NCBI GenBank assembly: GCA_002364615.1
Contig: DEYP01000028.1
Coordinates: forward strand, 187,645 to 251,644
Direction: 5' to 3'
Source of the DNA: Arsukibacterium sp. UBA3155
GTDB taxonomy: Bacteria > Pseudomonadota > Gammaproteobacteria > Enterobacterales > Alteromonadaceae
Length of the DNA: 64,000 bases
The notes beneath the pieces are model-generated. The model was not told where the DNA came from. It saw only the letters and a program-made list of their open reading frames with translations, and made no database searches. Within the stretch, counting starts at the first letter, position 1, and each line of letters starts with the position of its first letter. The translations under genes and the position numbers were made by a program. Positions 27,464-37,268 of this stretch are shown here, in pieces.

Positions 27464-28969
27464 ATGTCAGCAGATAGTAATGTAGCAAACCTTGCCGAGC
27501 CTGTTGCTGCCGCCATTGAAGCGGCCTCTGTTACACCTTCTGCATTAAGTTTAATTCCTCCGTTAGTTGTATTAACTTTTGCTGTTTGGCTAAAGCGCCC
27601 CATTCTTGCGCTGATATTAGGTGCCGTGACCGGCTTACTGCTGATAAACCCTCTGGATGCGTTGTCAAACTTCTCTGAGATCTCTGTTAACGTGATGCAG
27701 GATGAAACCATCGGCTGGTTAATTTTGGTGTGCGCCGGGTTTGGCGCCCTGATTGGTTTGCTGATCCATACTGGTGGTGCTGTAGCCTTTGGCCGTTTTG
27801 GTGCCAGAAAAGCGAGCGGACCACGTTCATCGATGTTTATGACATTTTTACTGGGCTGTGTCATTTTTGTAGATGATTATCTGAATGCCCTTTCCGTTGG
27901 CGAAGCAATGAAACGGGTTACTGACAAGTTTAAAGTCTCAAGGCAAAAACTGGCTTACATCGTCGATTCAACTGCGGCGCCAATCTGTGTACTGGTACCG
28001 ATTTCCACCTGGGCGGTATTTTTTGGTGGTTTGCTCGAAGACAACAATGTTGCCGAGCAAGGCAAAGGCGTAGCCGTTTACATTGAGGCCATTCCTTACA
28101 TGCTGTACCCGATTATGGCCATTATTGTTGTTATGTTAGTGACGTTGAAACTGATGCCAGATATTGGGCCGATGAAAAAAGCGGAACAGGCTACGATGCA
28201 GGGTACACCTGTTGAATGTGAGTTGGCTGATAATCCTCAGGCCGGCGCGCGCCTGCAGAATTATGCGATGGACGAAATGCCCTACCATACCAGTGATGAG
28301 TACGCCGTGAACTCGATAGAAGAAGAATTTGAAACCAGCAATAAACACGGGAAAGTGCATAACTTTGTCATGCCGATGCTGGCGCTTATTGTGTTCACTA
28401 TGCTGCTTGGCGAATCTTTAAGTGAACCTGATATTTTAAAAGGAGTGATTGCCGCTCTGGTATTTTCATTTATTTATTATGGTGTGCAAAAGTTAATGTC
28501 CTTATCTGAAATGATGGACGTGATGATGAATGGCTTTAAGACCATGCTGCCAGCAATAAGTATTGTTATTGCCGCATTTATCTTTAAAGATGTCTGCGAT
28601 AAACTTGGCTTACCACTGTATATTATCGAAAACCTTGCTCCTTATATGAGCGCGCAGATGCTGCCGGCACTGGTATTTTTGTCAATGGCCATACTGGCCT
28701 TTGCCACCGGCTCAAGTTGGGGTATTTTTGCGGTGTCGATACCGATTGTTATGCCGCTGGCGTTTGCGGTGGATGCCAATATTCCACTGGTAATAGGCGC
28801 GCTGCTATCGGCCAGCTCTTTTGGCAGCCAGGCCTGTTTTTACAGTGACTCGACAGTACTGGCAGCGCAAGGCTCGGGCTGTAACCTGATGAGCCATGCC
28901 TTAACCCAGTTCCCCTATGCCTTAATCGCCGCCATAATAGCCTTTTTTGGCTTTATTGCGCTGGCTTGA
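27464..28969 (+). CDS. NhaC-family Na+/H+ antiporter-like transporter
   Basis: A 501-residue polytopic protein (about 11 TM). The conserved NhaC-type features are a central FVDDYLNALSVG segment with its Asp pair, IVDSTAAPICVLVPISTW, and the C-terminal ATGSSWGIFAVSIPIVMP and QACFYSDSTVLAAQGSGC. Members exchange Na+ for H+ or carry amino acids such as lysine or tyrosine; the substrate is not certain. Start taken at 27464, where MSADSN begins a typical N-terminus; the frame extends to 27437 through the hairpin, which is less likely. Confidence 0.88.
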   Translation: MSADSNVANLAEPVAAAIEAASVTPSALSLIPPLVVLTFAVWLKRPILALILGAVTGLLLINPLDALSNFSEISVNVMQDETIGWLILVCAGFGALIGLLIHTGGAVAFGRFGARKASGPRSSMFMTFLLGCVIFVDDYLNALSVGEAMKRVTDKFKVSRQKLAYIVDSTAAPICVLVPISTWAVFFGGLLEDNNVAEQGKGVAVYIEAIPYMLYPIMAIIVVMLVTLKLMPDIGPMKKAEQATMQGTPVECELADNPQAGARLQNYAMDEMPYHTSDEYAVNSIEEEFETSNKHGKVHNFVMPMLALIVFTMLLGESLSEPDILKGVIAALVFSFIYYGVQKLMSLSEMMDVMMNGFKTMLPAISIVIAAFIFKDVCDKLGLPLYIIENLAPYMSAQMLPALVFLSMAILAFATGSSWGIFAVSIPIVMPLAFAVDANIPLVIGALLSASSFGSQACFYSDSTVLAAQGSGCNLMSHALTQFPYALIAAIIAFFGFIALA

Positions 28970-28998
28970 TACTTGAAGCTATTTGGCAGGGGGCTTCA

Positions 28999-29094
28999 AA
29001 CCGGATTACCCACGCTGACACGCCGTGAACCCATCCCTGGGGGCTCGTTTCCGCCCGTCCAGGGCTTCAACTGTCGGCTTAGGGTAATCCGGTT
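28999..29094. repeat. Intergenic element with 13-bp inverted ends
   Basis: AACCGGATTACCC at 28999-29011 is matched exactly by GGGTAATCCGGTT at 29082-29094. The interior includes the string ACCCATCCCTGGGGGCTCG, which I recall as common in dispersed intergenic repeats of related gammaproteobacteria (unverified). No coding potential. Confidence 0.7.
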
Positions 29095-29132
29095 TTCGCT
29101 TTTGGGCTTAAGCGTGAGACTGGAAACCCGAT

Positions 29133-29263
29133 TTGGTTGCCACAGAGTGTTTGAGTGAGGGCGTCAGCCCGAACGACAAATTCGTCTGGAGCGAATTTGA
29201 ACAGCTTCAGCTGGCCGAAGGTACTGGGCAGGACAGCCCAGTATAGTTGCTGTGGCAAGCCAA
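29133..29263. repeat. Multi-stem-loop intergenic element
   Basis: Outer ends TTGG-TTGCCACAG (29133-29145) and CTGTGGCAAGCCAA (29250-29263) pair with a single bulged base. Inside lie two more perfect 8-bp inverted repeats: CAAATTCG/CGAATTTG (29177-29184 and 29192-29199) and TACTGGGC/GCCCAGTA (29222-29229 and 29236-29243). It could be a REP/MITE-like repeat or a structured RNA. It lies between the antiporter and the cusA end. Confidence 0.65.
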
Positions 29264-29287
29264 ATGGGGTATTGCAGTCGATTGCAT

Positions 29288-32200
29288 TTACTTACTCCGC
29301 AATTTCCTTTCCTCCACCGCGCAATACAACACCGGCACCATAAATACGCTTAGTAGTACAAATAACATCCCGCCAAAGGTTGGGATGGCCATTGGGATCA
29401 TTAAATCAGACCCGCGGCCGGTGGCACTTAACACCGGCAGTAACGCCAGAATAGTGGTGGCCGAGGTCATTAGACAGGGCCGGATCCGCTTTGCTGCCGC
29501 TGAAAGCACCAGGGTCCGCACCTCTGCTTTACTGCCCGGTTTGCTGTCAGTAAAGGCTTGCTTTAAGTAACTGGCCATCACAATACCGTCATCGACTGCG
29601 ATACCAAATAACGCCAGAAACCCCACCCAGACAGCAATACTCAGATTATACGGTTGCAGCTGAAACAGCTCGCGCAGGTTAGTGTCAAGCAAACTGACAT
29701 TTAAAAACCAGCTTTGGCCAAACCAGTCGAGCATAATAAAGCCGCCGGCCCAGGCGACAGCAATGCTGCTGAAGATCATCATTGTGGTACTAACCCGCCG
29801 AAACTGCAGGTACAGCAACATAAAAATAATGATAAGTGCCAGTGGTACCACCCACAGTAGGGTTGTCGCCGCCTGCTGCTGCTGCTCAAAACTGCCGGCA
29901 AAGCTGTAACTGACCCCGGCAGGCAACTGCCAGGCACCACTGCTGCGCTGTTGATCCAGATAAGCCGCGACAGCATTGACTACTTCTACCTCAGCCATGC
30001 CCGGCTTACCACCAAAGGTGACATAGGCCGTTAAAAAGGTATTTTCCGAGCGGATCATCTGCGGCCCACGCTGGTAGCGAATTTCCGCTAGCTGGGTTAA
30101 CGGCAGCGGATAACCAGCCGGAGTGTCGACTAATACATCAGCCAGTTGCTCCAGGGTATCGCGCCGCTCGCGCATATAACGCACGCGGATCGGATAACGC
30201 TCCCGGCCGTCAATGATCCGGCCGGCATCCATGCCGCCAATCGCAGTGGCAATGGTCTGTTGCACCTGCTGCATACTCAGGCCATGTCTGGCAATTTCAG
30301 CCCGGTCCGGATGAATTTCCAGATAAGGCTGGCCGACAACCCGCTCGGCATTCACTGTTTTTGCCAATACAGCAGGCGCTTGGCGCAGTATCTGCTCAAG
30401 TTGTAATGCAGTTTGCCCCAAGGTGGTCAAATCCGGCGCCGCCAGTTTGATGCCCATTGCTGCGCGCATCCCGGTTTGCAGCATCAGCTGGCGGGTTTCG
30501 ATCGGCTGTAATTTTGGCGCTGACGTGACGCCGGGCAACTGTGCGGCCTGAATAATCTCCAGCCAGATATCGTCCGGGCTGTTAATATGTTCCCGCCACT
30601 GCCGGTATGGCCGGCCATCGGGATCAGCGATAAGCTTGCCACTGCTGTCTCTGAAAAATTGCTCTTCGGCGCTGTCATAGCGAAAATACTGCCGGTTACC
30701 GGCGGCATCAGTTTTATACTCACTATGATACTGAATAAGGGTTTCAATCATGCCAAGCGGCGCCGGGTCAAGCGCGGTGTCGGCCCGGCCAACTTTACCC
30801 ACTACCGAGCGCACTTCAGGAATAGCTGCAATAGCCCTGTCCTGTTGTTGCAGCGCCGCCAGGGCTTCGGCTATGGAGGCATGCGGCATCAGGCTGGGCA
30901 TTAATAAAAACGCCCCTTCATCCAGAGCCGGCATAAATTCCCGCCCCATGCCGGGGTAACGCTGGGCTGTCGCGCTGTCGGCCTCTACCCAGGGCAATAC
31001 CCGCTCAGCACCCAACCAGATAGTCAGCCCGTGCAATACCAGCAGCAGCGGCAGCAGCATAAACAGCAGCTTCACCTTTAGAATCAGTCGCAGTAACGGC
31101 AGATAGCAGACTAAAAACAGCCAGAAACATACCAGTACTGTGCCAAGCAGTGTGGCAACCAGCAGAATATTGCTCAGCAAGCCGGCAGCCGGGCCCAGTG
31201 GCTGCCAGAAATAAGCCAGCAAGCCGATAACTGATAATAACAATACTAATAACAGTAATGCCCGCAGCCGGTTATTGAGATTGTCCGGCAGGGTTAAGCG
31301 GGGCCAGCGGCTAGTAAGCCCCTCAAAGGTGTTCTTAAACCGCTGCAGCCGTGGTGAGAACAGTAAAAACAGCATTACCGGTAATAATGTTAACGCCAGG
31401 AAGGCTGCCGCCAGTAACACCAGGGTTTTACTGTAAGCCAGCGGACCAAACAGCTTACCTTCGGCCCCCGTCATACTGAATACCGGTAAAAAGCTGACGA
31501 TAGTCGTGCTGATTGCCGTTACGATTGCCGGCCCGACTTCCTGCATCGCCCGTTGCACTGCAGCATAAGCTGTTAAATCCGGCTGCTGCCGGCGCTGCCG
31601 GATCAGGTTCTCACTGACAATGATCGCCATGTCGACAATAGTACCGATTGCGATAGCAATACCGGCCAGCGCTACGATATTTGCTTCTACCGCAAACAGT
31701 TTCATGCCGATAAAGCTCAGCAGCACCGCTAATGGCAGCATAATGCTGACGGCAAATACTGCCCGCAGGTGCCATAACAGCACCAGCACCACAATGATGG
31801 TAATCAGAATTTGCAGGCTCAGTGCCTGCTCAAGCGTACCCAGCGTTTCGTTAATCAGCTCTGAGCGATCATAAAACGGTACCACTGTCAGTTGACTTAA
31901 GGTCAGCCACTGCGGCCAGCTATCAGCCGGTTGCTGTTGTAAAAAGGTGGTCCATTGGCCGTTTTCGCTGCCCCAGGCGGTTAAGCCATTGGCCTTTGCA
32001 AAGTCGGCCACCTGGGAGGCGCTGGTGTGTTGCCAGTCGATAACCGCTTTGACAGGCAAACCGCGGCTAACCTGGTTGAGCTTAGCATAAATATTATCAA
32101 TAGCCTGACGCGGATTATAACCCTGGCGCACCGTTACCACGCCACCCACTGCTTCTGCCCCTGCCACATCCAGCGCACCGCGACGCTGCGCCGGGCCGGT

Positions 32201-33082
32201 ACTGACTTTTGCCACATCGGCTACCGTTATCGGCGTATTATCAGGCGCTAAGCGCACTACCGCCTGTTTAATATCACTGAGGTTTTTGACTAAACCAACA
32301 CCACGCAACAGATACTCAACACCATTAAGCTAGCGGCTGCCGGCGCTGACATCCAGATTTGCCGCCATCACGGCATTAGTGACATCGGCCAGGCTAACCT
32401 GATAAATCCGCAGTAAATCCGAATCAACCTCTATCTGATACTCGCGCTGATAGCCACCAATCGATGCGACTTCACTGATCCCTTCAGCAGCCAGTAAACC
32501 GCTGCGTAAATACCAGTCCTGAATGCTGCGCAGCTCGTCCAGATCCCAGCCAGAGGTTGTTTTACCTGATGGATCGCGGCCTTCTAACGTATACCAGAAC
32601 ACCTGGCCTAATGCCGTCGCATCGGGTCCCAGGCTGGGCTGTACCCCGACCGGCAATGTATCAGCCGGCAGACTGGCCAGTTTCTCCAGCAGGCGGCTGC
32701 GTGACCAGTAAAACTCCACACTGTCATCAAAAATAACGGCAATACTGGAAAAACCAAACATCGATAAAGTGCGGACATCTTTAACGCCGGCTACGCCCAT
32801 CAGGGCGACACTGAGCGGGTAACTGAGCTGATCTTCCACATCCTGGGGGGAGCGCCCCGGCCACTCGGTAAACACAATTTGCTGATTTTCTCCCAGGTTT
32901 GGAATGGCATCCACCGCCACCGGTTTAAGCGGTATGCCGGTCTGCCAGCCAAAAGGCGCGTAGCCAACGCCAACCACGACCAATAAAGCACTGATCAGTA
33001 GCACCAGCAGTTTCTGGCGCAGACAGGCACTAATCAGCTGTGAGAATAACGTTGTTTGTTGTCTTGCAGATTCAGTGGGCAT
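29288..33082 (-). pseudogene. cusA: CusA/CzcA-type heavy-metal RND efflux pump, interrupted by an in-frame TAG
   Basis: The gene would encode about 1264 residues, the long form of heavy-metal RND pumps. It reads as one frame broken by a TAG at 32330-32332. The N-terminal part (33082-32330, 250 residues) has TM1 and LGENQQIVFTEWPGRSPQDVE; it stops after NLDVSAGSR. The frame resumes at once with LNGVEYLLRG and continues to 29288 with all remaining TM segments (VALAGIAIAIGTIVDMAIIV; FGIAVDDGIVMASYL). Relatives have about two extra residues at the break (SRTxExNG as I recall), so a small in-frame deletion probably created the stop. The start overlaps the cusB end by 11 bases. No cusC is present. 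Confidence 0.88.
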
Positions 33083-34433
33083 GACCCGCCTCCTGTGCGC
33101 CGTCGGCAGAGAGCATACTGGGCAGGCCGCGGATTTGCAGCTCGCTGTCTAAGCGAAATGCCCCTTTACTTACAACCAGCTCGCCTTCGCTCAGCCCTTC
33201 CAGCACCTGATACTGATCAGCAAAACGCCGGCCCAGCACCACTTCGCGGCCAACATAGCTAGCCGGCTGGCCAGGTTGCTGCACGTATACCAAGGATCGC
33301 TTGCCGGTATGCAGTACCGCTGATGCTGACACCAGCAATACATTATCCTGACTGTCCAGCAGCCTGCCCCTGGCCAGCATACCGGGTAACAACCGGCCAT
33401 CCGGGTTATCCAGCACGGCCCTGACGGTTACGGTGCGCTGGTTGCTGTCAACCTGAGGTTCCAGCAGCAACACTGTGCTGCTGAATGTTTCTCCCGGCAG
33501 AGCCAGCAGTTCTACGCTGATAGTCTGGCCCGGCGTAATGGCGCCAAGCTGATGTTCAAAGACTTCCAGTTCCAGCCAGAGCTTATCTAACGCCAGCACA
33601 CTGAATAACGGCTGGCCAGCACTGACATAGGCACCTTCATTGACCATTTTATTCAATACCCGCCCAGATACCGGGGCACTAATCGTTACCGTATCTTGCA
33701 ATGTTTCACTTTGGAAAATAGTGTCAATCTGAGTAGCTGGCACCCCCAGCAAGCGCAGACGCCTGCGTGCCGCTGCCAGTGTAGTATCGGCGCTAAGGCT
33801 GGTGCTCTTAGCTGTGCCAAGCTGCTTGGCCTGCAGCAGTTCCTGCTGAATAACAATAAGATCAGGATTAAAAATCTCCACCATGGGCTGGCCGGCGGTG
33901 ACATCGACTCCGCTGCTTTCCAGATAAAACTTGTCAATCCGGCCGGAGGTCCAGGCACTGATGGTTTTCAGACGGCTCTGATCGGCAGCCAGTTTACCAA
34001 CCAGCGCCATACTATGCTGCGCTTGCTGTCGCCGCACCGGTGTTAACTCAGGCTGCAACAATGCCTGAGCCCGCGGGCTTAGCTGCACTGCACCTGCTGC
34101 ATTAAAAAATGGGTCAGAGTGATTTTCGGCTTCATCTGTAACAAGCGGAATAAGCGCCATGCCGCAAATGGGGCAGCGATCATCCGGATCAGTGGAGCGG
34201 ACATGCGGGTGCATTGAGCAGGTATAGACAGTGGCAGGTTTATCACCCGTTATCAGCTGCCGCAGCGAGCTTTGAGCTGGCTGCGGGCTTTGCAGGGCTT
34301 TTTCATGTTGGGCGCTTTTGTGCTGGGCATGATCATGCTGATGCTGCTGGGCAGGCTCGGCCAGCACCGCACTGCTAACGAAAAGTAACACTGGCACACT
34401 GGCCAGCAAGCTGCTTTTAACCGGGATAAACAT
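33072..34433 (-). CDS. cusB: CusB-type RND periplasmic adaptor with heavy-metal-binding domain
   Basis: A 453-residue membrane-fusion protein: signal peptide (about 1-25), a His-rich stretch (HQHDHAQHKSAQHEK), a heavy-metal-binding domain with YTCSMHPHV and CPICGMALIPL, then barrel-sandwich, alpha-hairpin (here short) and beta-barrel domains (SAPVSGRVLNKMVNEGAYVS; LPGMLARGRL). It links the RND pump to an outer-membrane channel and hands over Cu(I)/Ag(I) or similar metals. It looks intact even though its pump gene is broken. Confidence 0.92.
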   Translation of the reverse strand: MFIPVKSSLLASVPVLLFVSSAVLAEPAQQHQHDHAQHKSAQHEKALQSPQPAQSSLRQLITGDKPATVYTCSMHPHVRSTDPDDRCPICGMALIPLVTDEAENHSDPFFNAAGAVQLSPRAQALLQPELTPVRRQQAQHSMALVGKLAADQSRLKTISAWTSGRIDKFYLESSGVDVTAGQPMVEIFNPDLIVIQQELLQAKQLGTAKSTSLSADTTLAAARRRLRLLGVPATQIDTIFQSETLQDTVTISAPVSGRVLNKMVNEGAYVSAGQPLFSVLALDKLWLELEVFEHQLGAITPGQTISVELLALPGETFSSTVLLLEPQVDSNQRTVTVRAVLDNPDGRLLPGMLARGRLLDSQDNVLLVSASAVLHTGKRSLVYVQQPGQPASYVGREVVLGRRFADQYQVLEGLSEGELVVSKGAFRLDSELQIRGLPSMLSADGAQEAGHAH

Positions 34434-34488
34434 AGTAAAACCTCTGCTTTTAACATACCGAAAATAACCGTAGGCAAAACGGCCGGTA

Positions 34489-34914
34489 TCAAATCAGCAG
34501 CAGGTTTTTACGTAAATATAACGGAACAGAGGGTCTTGGCGGAGGCGCCAGGACAAAGTTGTCAACAGCACGCACCGTGCCGGGCCATAGTTCAGTAACC
34601 TGCAGCCAGCTTACAGCTAATACTACTGCCGGCAGCGATAACGGATCGAGCTGGGTTGCCTGGCTATCGCAGCCGGAACAGTTATCGTGAGTGCTGCTAA
34701 GGGGCTGTGAGCCGTTTTCTGGGGCATCATTTAAGCTGGTAACACCATGACAAGGCGGCGTTGTTGTCGCAGCGGCTGCATGTTGCGGGGAGTCAGCGAC
34801 AGCGTAAGCCTGATTAACCAGACCATTACACAGCAGTAAACACCAGGACAAAGCAAGGCTGACCATCAAAGGGATAGTCCAGTATTTTTGCTGTTGTACC
34901 AGGTTACTCAACAT
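34489..34914 (-). CDS. Small Cys-containing exported protein of the cus operon
   Basis: A 141-residue protein with an N-terminal hydrophobic signal or anchor (about 13-38), CHGV and NCSGC motifs that could bind a soft metal, a second hydrophobic stretch (about 92-107), and a Pro/Arg-rich tail APPPRPSVPLYLRKN. Proteins with this tail commonly precede cusB in related bacteria (DUF2946-like group, from memory). A likely role is metal binding or relay. It is first in the cus operon and has a GGAGAC ribosome site. The precise family is uncertain. Confidence 0.75.
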   Translation of the reverse strand: MLSNLVQQQKYWTIPLMVSLALSWCLLLCNGLVNQAYAVADSPQHAAAATTTPPCHGVTSLNDAPENGSQPLSSTHDNCSGCDSQATQLDPLSLPAVVLAVSWLQVTELWPGTVRAVDNFVLAPPPRPSVPLYLRKNLLLI

Positions 34915-34974
34915 AGTTGGGTGGTCGTCTCCATATCAGTTTTGGCTAACAATACTGGTTGGCCATTGCCGCCA

Positions 34975-35003
34975 AGATTACGCTCTGACGGCAAATAAGT
35001 CAA
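34975..35003 (-). promoter_or_regulatory. Predicted sigma-70 promoter of the cus operon
   Basis: On the minus strand, TTGACT (35003-34998) and TAATCT (34980-34975) are separated by 17 bases, about 60 bases upstream of the first cus-operon start. This is a near-consensus pair in the right place. No clear CueR/CusR operator was recognised. Confidence 0.5.
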
Positions 35004-35017
35004 AACCGCAACCTGCA

Positions 35018-36607
35018 TTAATTAGTACGTTCAGCCACGAAACCGGGCCGCTGATACGCCGCTAACCGCTGCTCAAGTAAAGCCGCCAGCGCTAATAACT
35101 CAGGTTCAGTCCAGGGTAAACCGACCAGACTAATACCCAGTGGTAACATGCCACTGTATCCTGCCGGAATCGTGATCGACGGGTAACCGGCTACTGCCGC
35201 TGCGGTAGAAGTGCCAAAATTGAAGTCATCACCTTTAATATGATCAATCGGCCAGGCCGGACCATACGAGGGCAAAATAATGGCATCGACTCCCTGGTCA
35301 CGTAAATACTGATCTAAGGCGGCTTCAGCCAGTTTGCGACTGTCAGTCAACGCTTGCTGATATTTTGCTTTATCGACATCAAGGTCAATCGCGGCCGCTT
35401 GCTCTAAATACTCCTGACCAAAAAAGGCCAGTGCCTTCTCGCCCTGCTGGCGGTTAAATGCCACGATCTCGGCAATAGTATCCAGCGCGGCGGGCGCCTG
35501 ATAGGTCTGTAGCCACGCTTCTAAATCACGTTTAAATTCATACACCAACACCGTCAGCTCAGCACTGTATAACTCCGGCGGCAGTTGCCACTTATCAGTG
35601 CTAATCACTTCAATTCCTGCCTTTTCAAGCTCTTTCGCCAGCTTATCCAGCATTGGCGCCAGTGTGACATCCTGCTGGTCGTAAGCGCGCACTAGCAATA
35701 CTTTTTTTGCCGAGGTCTTATTTAAGGCCGCTTCATTTAGCGGGCTGTTATAGCGGCTTTTTGCTGCAGGGCTTAACATCTGCTCGAGCAACAGTGCCGC
35801 GCCAAAAACGGTCCTGGCCATCGGCCCGGCAATATCCTGCGCCGCGGCAATCGGAATAATACCCTCTCCAGATACGGCAGAGCGGCTGGGTTTTATGCCG
35901 ACAATACCGTTAATTGCGGCCGGACACATAATAGAGCCGTCAGTTTCGGTGCCCACGGCCAGTAAGGTGAAATCCGCAGCAACCGCCACTGCAGAGCCGG
36001 AGCTTGAACCACAGGGGCTGTGGCTGAGTAAATGCGGATTTCGAACCTGCCCCCCCAGGGCTGACCAGCCGCTGGCTGAGTTTTCACCACGAAAATTAGC
36101 CCATTCCGACAGGTTAGCCTTTGCCAGAATAATCGCACCAGCAGCACGCAACTGAGTAACCAATGCGGCATCTGCCGGGGTAAGGTGCCCTTTTAATGCC
36201 AGGGCGCCGGCCGTTGTCGGCATGCTGTCCAGCGTCGCGATATTGGCTTTTAACACCACCGGCAACCCATGCAGTGCTGAGCGTACCTTGCCGGCGCGGC
36301 GCTCAGCATCCAGCTCCCGGGCCTGACTTAGCGCATCAGGGTTAATATCGCTAATTGCCGCCAGCTGATGGCCGCTGTTGTTATTGCTGGCGATTTGCTG
36401 CAGGTAATAGCTGACCAGCTGCTCTGAGCTCAGCTTGCCATCGGCTAAGGCCTGCTGTGCGGCAGCGGTTGACAGCCAAGCCGGGTTAATCGTGCTTTGG
36501 ACCGTGTCCGGACGGGTGACAGGTGACTGAGGGGTTGCGGATTGATTACTGCAAGCGCTTAGCGTCAGCAGCAGGCCAAAACCCAAACCTAAAACAAAAT
36601 GGCGCAT
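35018..36607 (-). CDS. Lipoprotein amidase (amidase signature family)
   Basis: A 529-residue protein with a lipoprotein signal (LGLGFGLLLTLSAC; Cys19 is the likely lipidation site). The amidase signature family triad is visible: Lys in VVLKANIAT, and two Ser in CGSSSGSAVAVAA with GTETDGSIMCPA. Such enzymes hydrolyse amides using a Ser-cisSer-Lys triad; the extracytoplasmic lipoprotein form may act on peptides or xenobiotic amides, but the substrate is unknown. The ATG at 36607 begins the signal peptide; the 15 upstream in-frame codons are rejected. It is unrelated in function to the flanking metal genes as far as can be seen. Confidence 0.9.
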   Translation of the reverse strand: MRHFVLGLGFGLLLTLSACSNQSATPQSPVTRPDTVQSTINPAWLSTAAAQQALADGKLSSEQLVSYYLQQIASNNNSGHQLAAISDINPDALSQARELDAERRAGKVRSALHGLPVVLKANIATLDSMPTTAGALALKGHLTPADAALVTQLRAAGAIILAKANLSEWANFRGENSASGWSALGGQVRNPHLLSHSPCGSSSGSAVAVAADFTLLAVGTETDGSIMCPAAINGIVGIKPSRSAVSGEGIIPIAAAQDIAGPMARTVFGAALLLEQMLSPAAKSRYNSPLNEAALNKTSAKKVLLVRAYDQQDVTLAPMLDKLAKELEKAGIEVISTDKWQLPPELYSAELTVLVYEFKRDLEAWLQTYQAPAALDTIAEIVAFNRQQGEKALAFFGQEYLEQAAAIDLDVDKAKYQQALTDSRKLAEAALDQYLRDQGVDAIILPSYGPAWPIDHIKGDDFNFGTSTAAAVAGYPSITIPAGYSGMLPLGISLVGLPWTEPELLALAALLEQRLAAYQRPGFVAERTN

Positions 36608-36743
36608 TAGTGTTCCCTGTTTATCAACAATATTTATTTTGCAATAACCCATCGTAACCGTTTTATCGTGGTTCCCGGCACCTTTCTATCGCACCCTGCC
36701 GGCTGTTGTTCGCAAAAGCAACCATAATCATTTTTAAAGCTTC

Positions 36744-36775
36744 TTGACTCTGGAGTAAGCTCAAGGGTTTATACT
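36744..36775 (+). promoter_or_regulatory. MerR-type promoter/operator with 20-bp spacer
   Basis: TTGACT (36744-36749) and TATACT (36770-36775) are 20 bases apart, the overlong spacing used by MerR-family activators. Between and across them is an imperfect dyad, ACTCTGGAG ... CTCAAGGGT, typical of ZntR/CueR-like operators. It lies about 40 bases before the merR start, so the regulator controls its own operon with the permease. Confidence 0.85.
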
Positions 36776-36815
36776 GTACCCATAGTCGTTGCCAGCTGAT
36801 AACAGGAGCAGACAG

Positions 36816-37268
36816 ATGAAAATTGGTGAGTTAGTGAAACGCCATGGCATCAGTGTGGATACCATTCGCTTTTATGAGAAACAGCAGCTGTTAAGGCCAA
36901 GCGCCCGCTCTGATGCAGGCTACCGCCTGTACAGCGAAACGGACAGCCAGCGTCTGGCTTTTATTCTGCGCGCGAAAAGTGTCGGTTTCAGTTTGCAGCA
37001 AATTAACGAACTGCTGCAAATTGAAGATAACAAAAGCCAGTGGCAATGCAGTGATGTGAAAGACAAGGTACAACAAAAGCTTCGGGAAATTGCCAGACAA
37101 CTCGCGGAACTCAGCCAGTTTCAGCAGGCACTGCAACAGCTTGATGAGGCCTGTTGTGGTGGCAGCATCAGTGCCAATGAATGCTCGATTCTGACAGCGC
37201 TGGAGCAAGACTCCACGGTTAAACCCGAACAGCATGCTGGTGAGCAACATAATAAGGAGCATAACTAA
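36816..37268 (+). CDS. MerR-family metal-responsive regulator (ZntR-like)
   Basis: A 150-residue regulator with an N-terminal winged helix (MKIGELVKRHGISVDTIRFY), coiled coil, and metal-binding C-terminus. Cysteines sit at the ZntR positions: WQCSD, EACCGG and NECSILTALE. ZntR uses these to bind Zn(II); CadR/PbrR proteins are similar, so Zn, Cd or Pb response is likely. The tail is His-rich (EQHAGEQHNKEHN). The start at 36816 has AGGAG upstream; a longer frame to 36789 is unlikely. It overlaps the permease start (TAATG). Confidence 0.88.
   Translation: MKIGELVKRHGISVDTIRFYEKQQLLRPSARSDAGYRLYSETDSQRLAFILRAKSVGFSLQQINELLQIEDNKSQWQCSDVKDKVQQKLREIARQLAELSQFQQALQQLDEACCGGSISANECSILTALEQDSTVKPEQHAGEQHNKEHN

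Noticed and set aside
32330-32332. TAG in cusA read as pyrrolysine or other recoding
   Set aside because: No stimulatory structure or pyl genes are visible, and a disrupted gene is the simpler explanation. Selenocysteine would require TGA.
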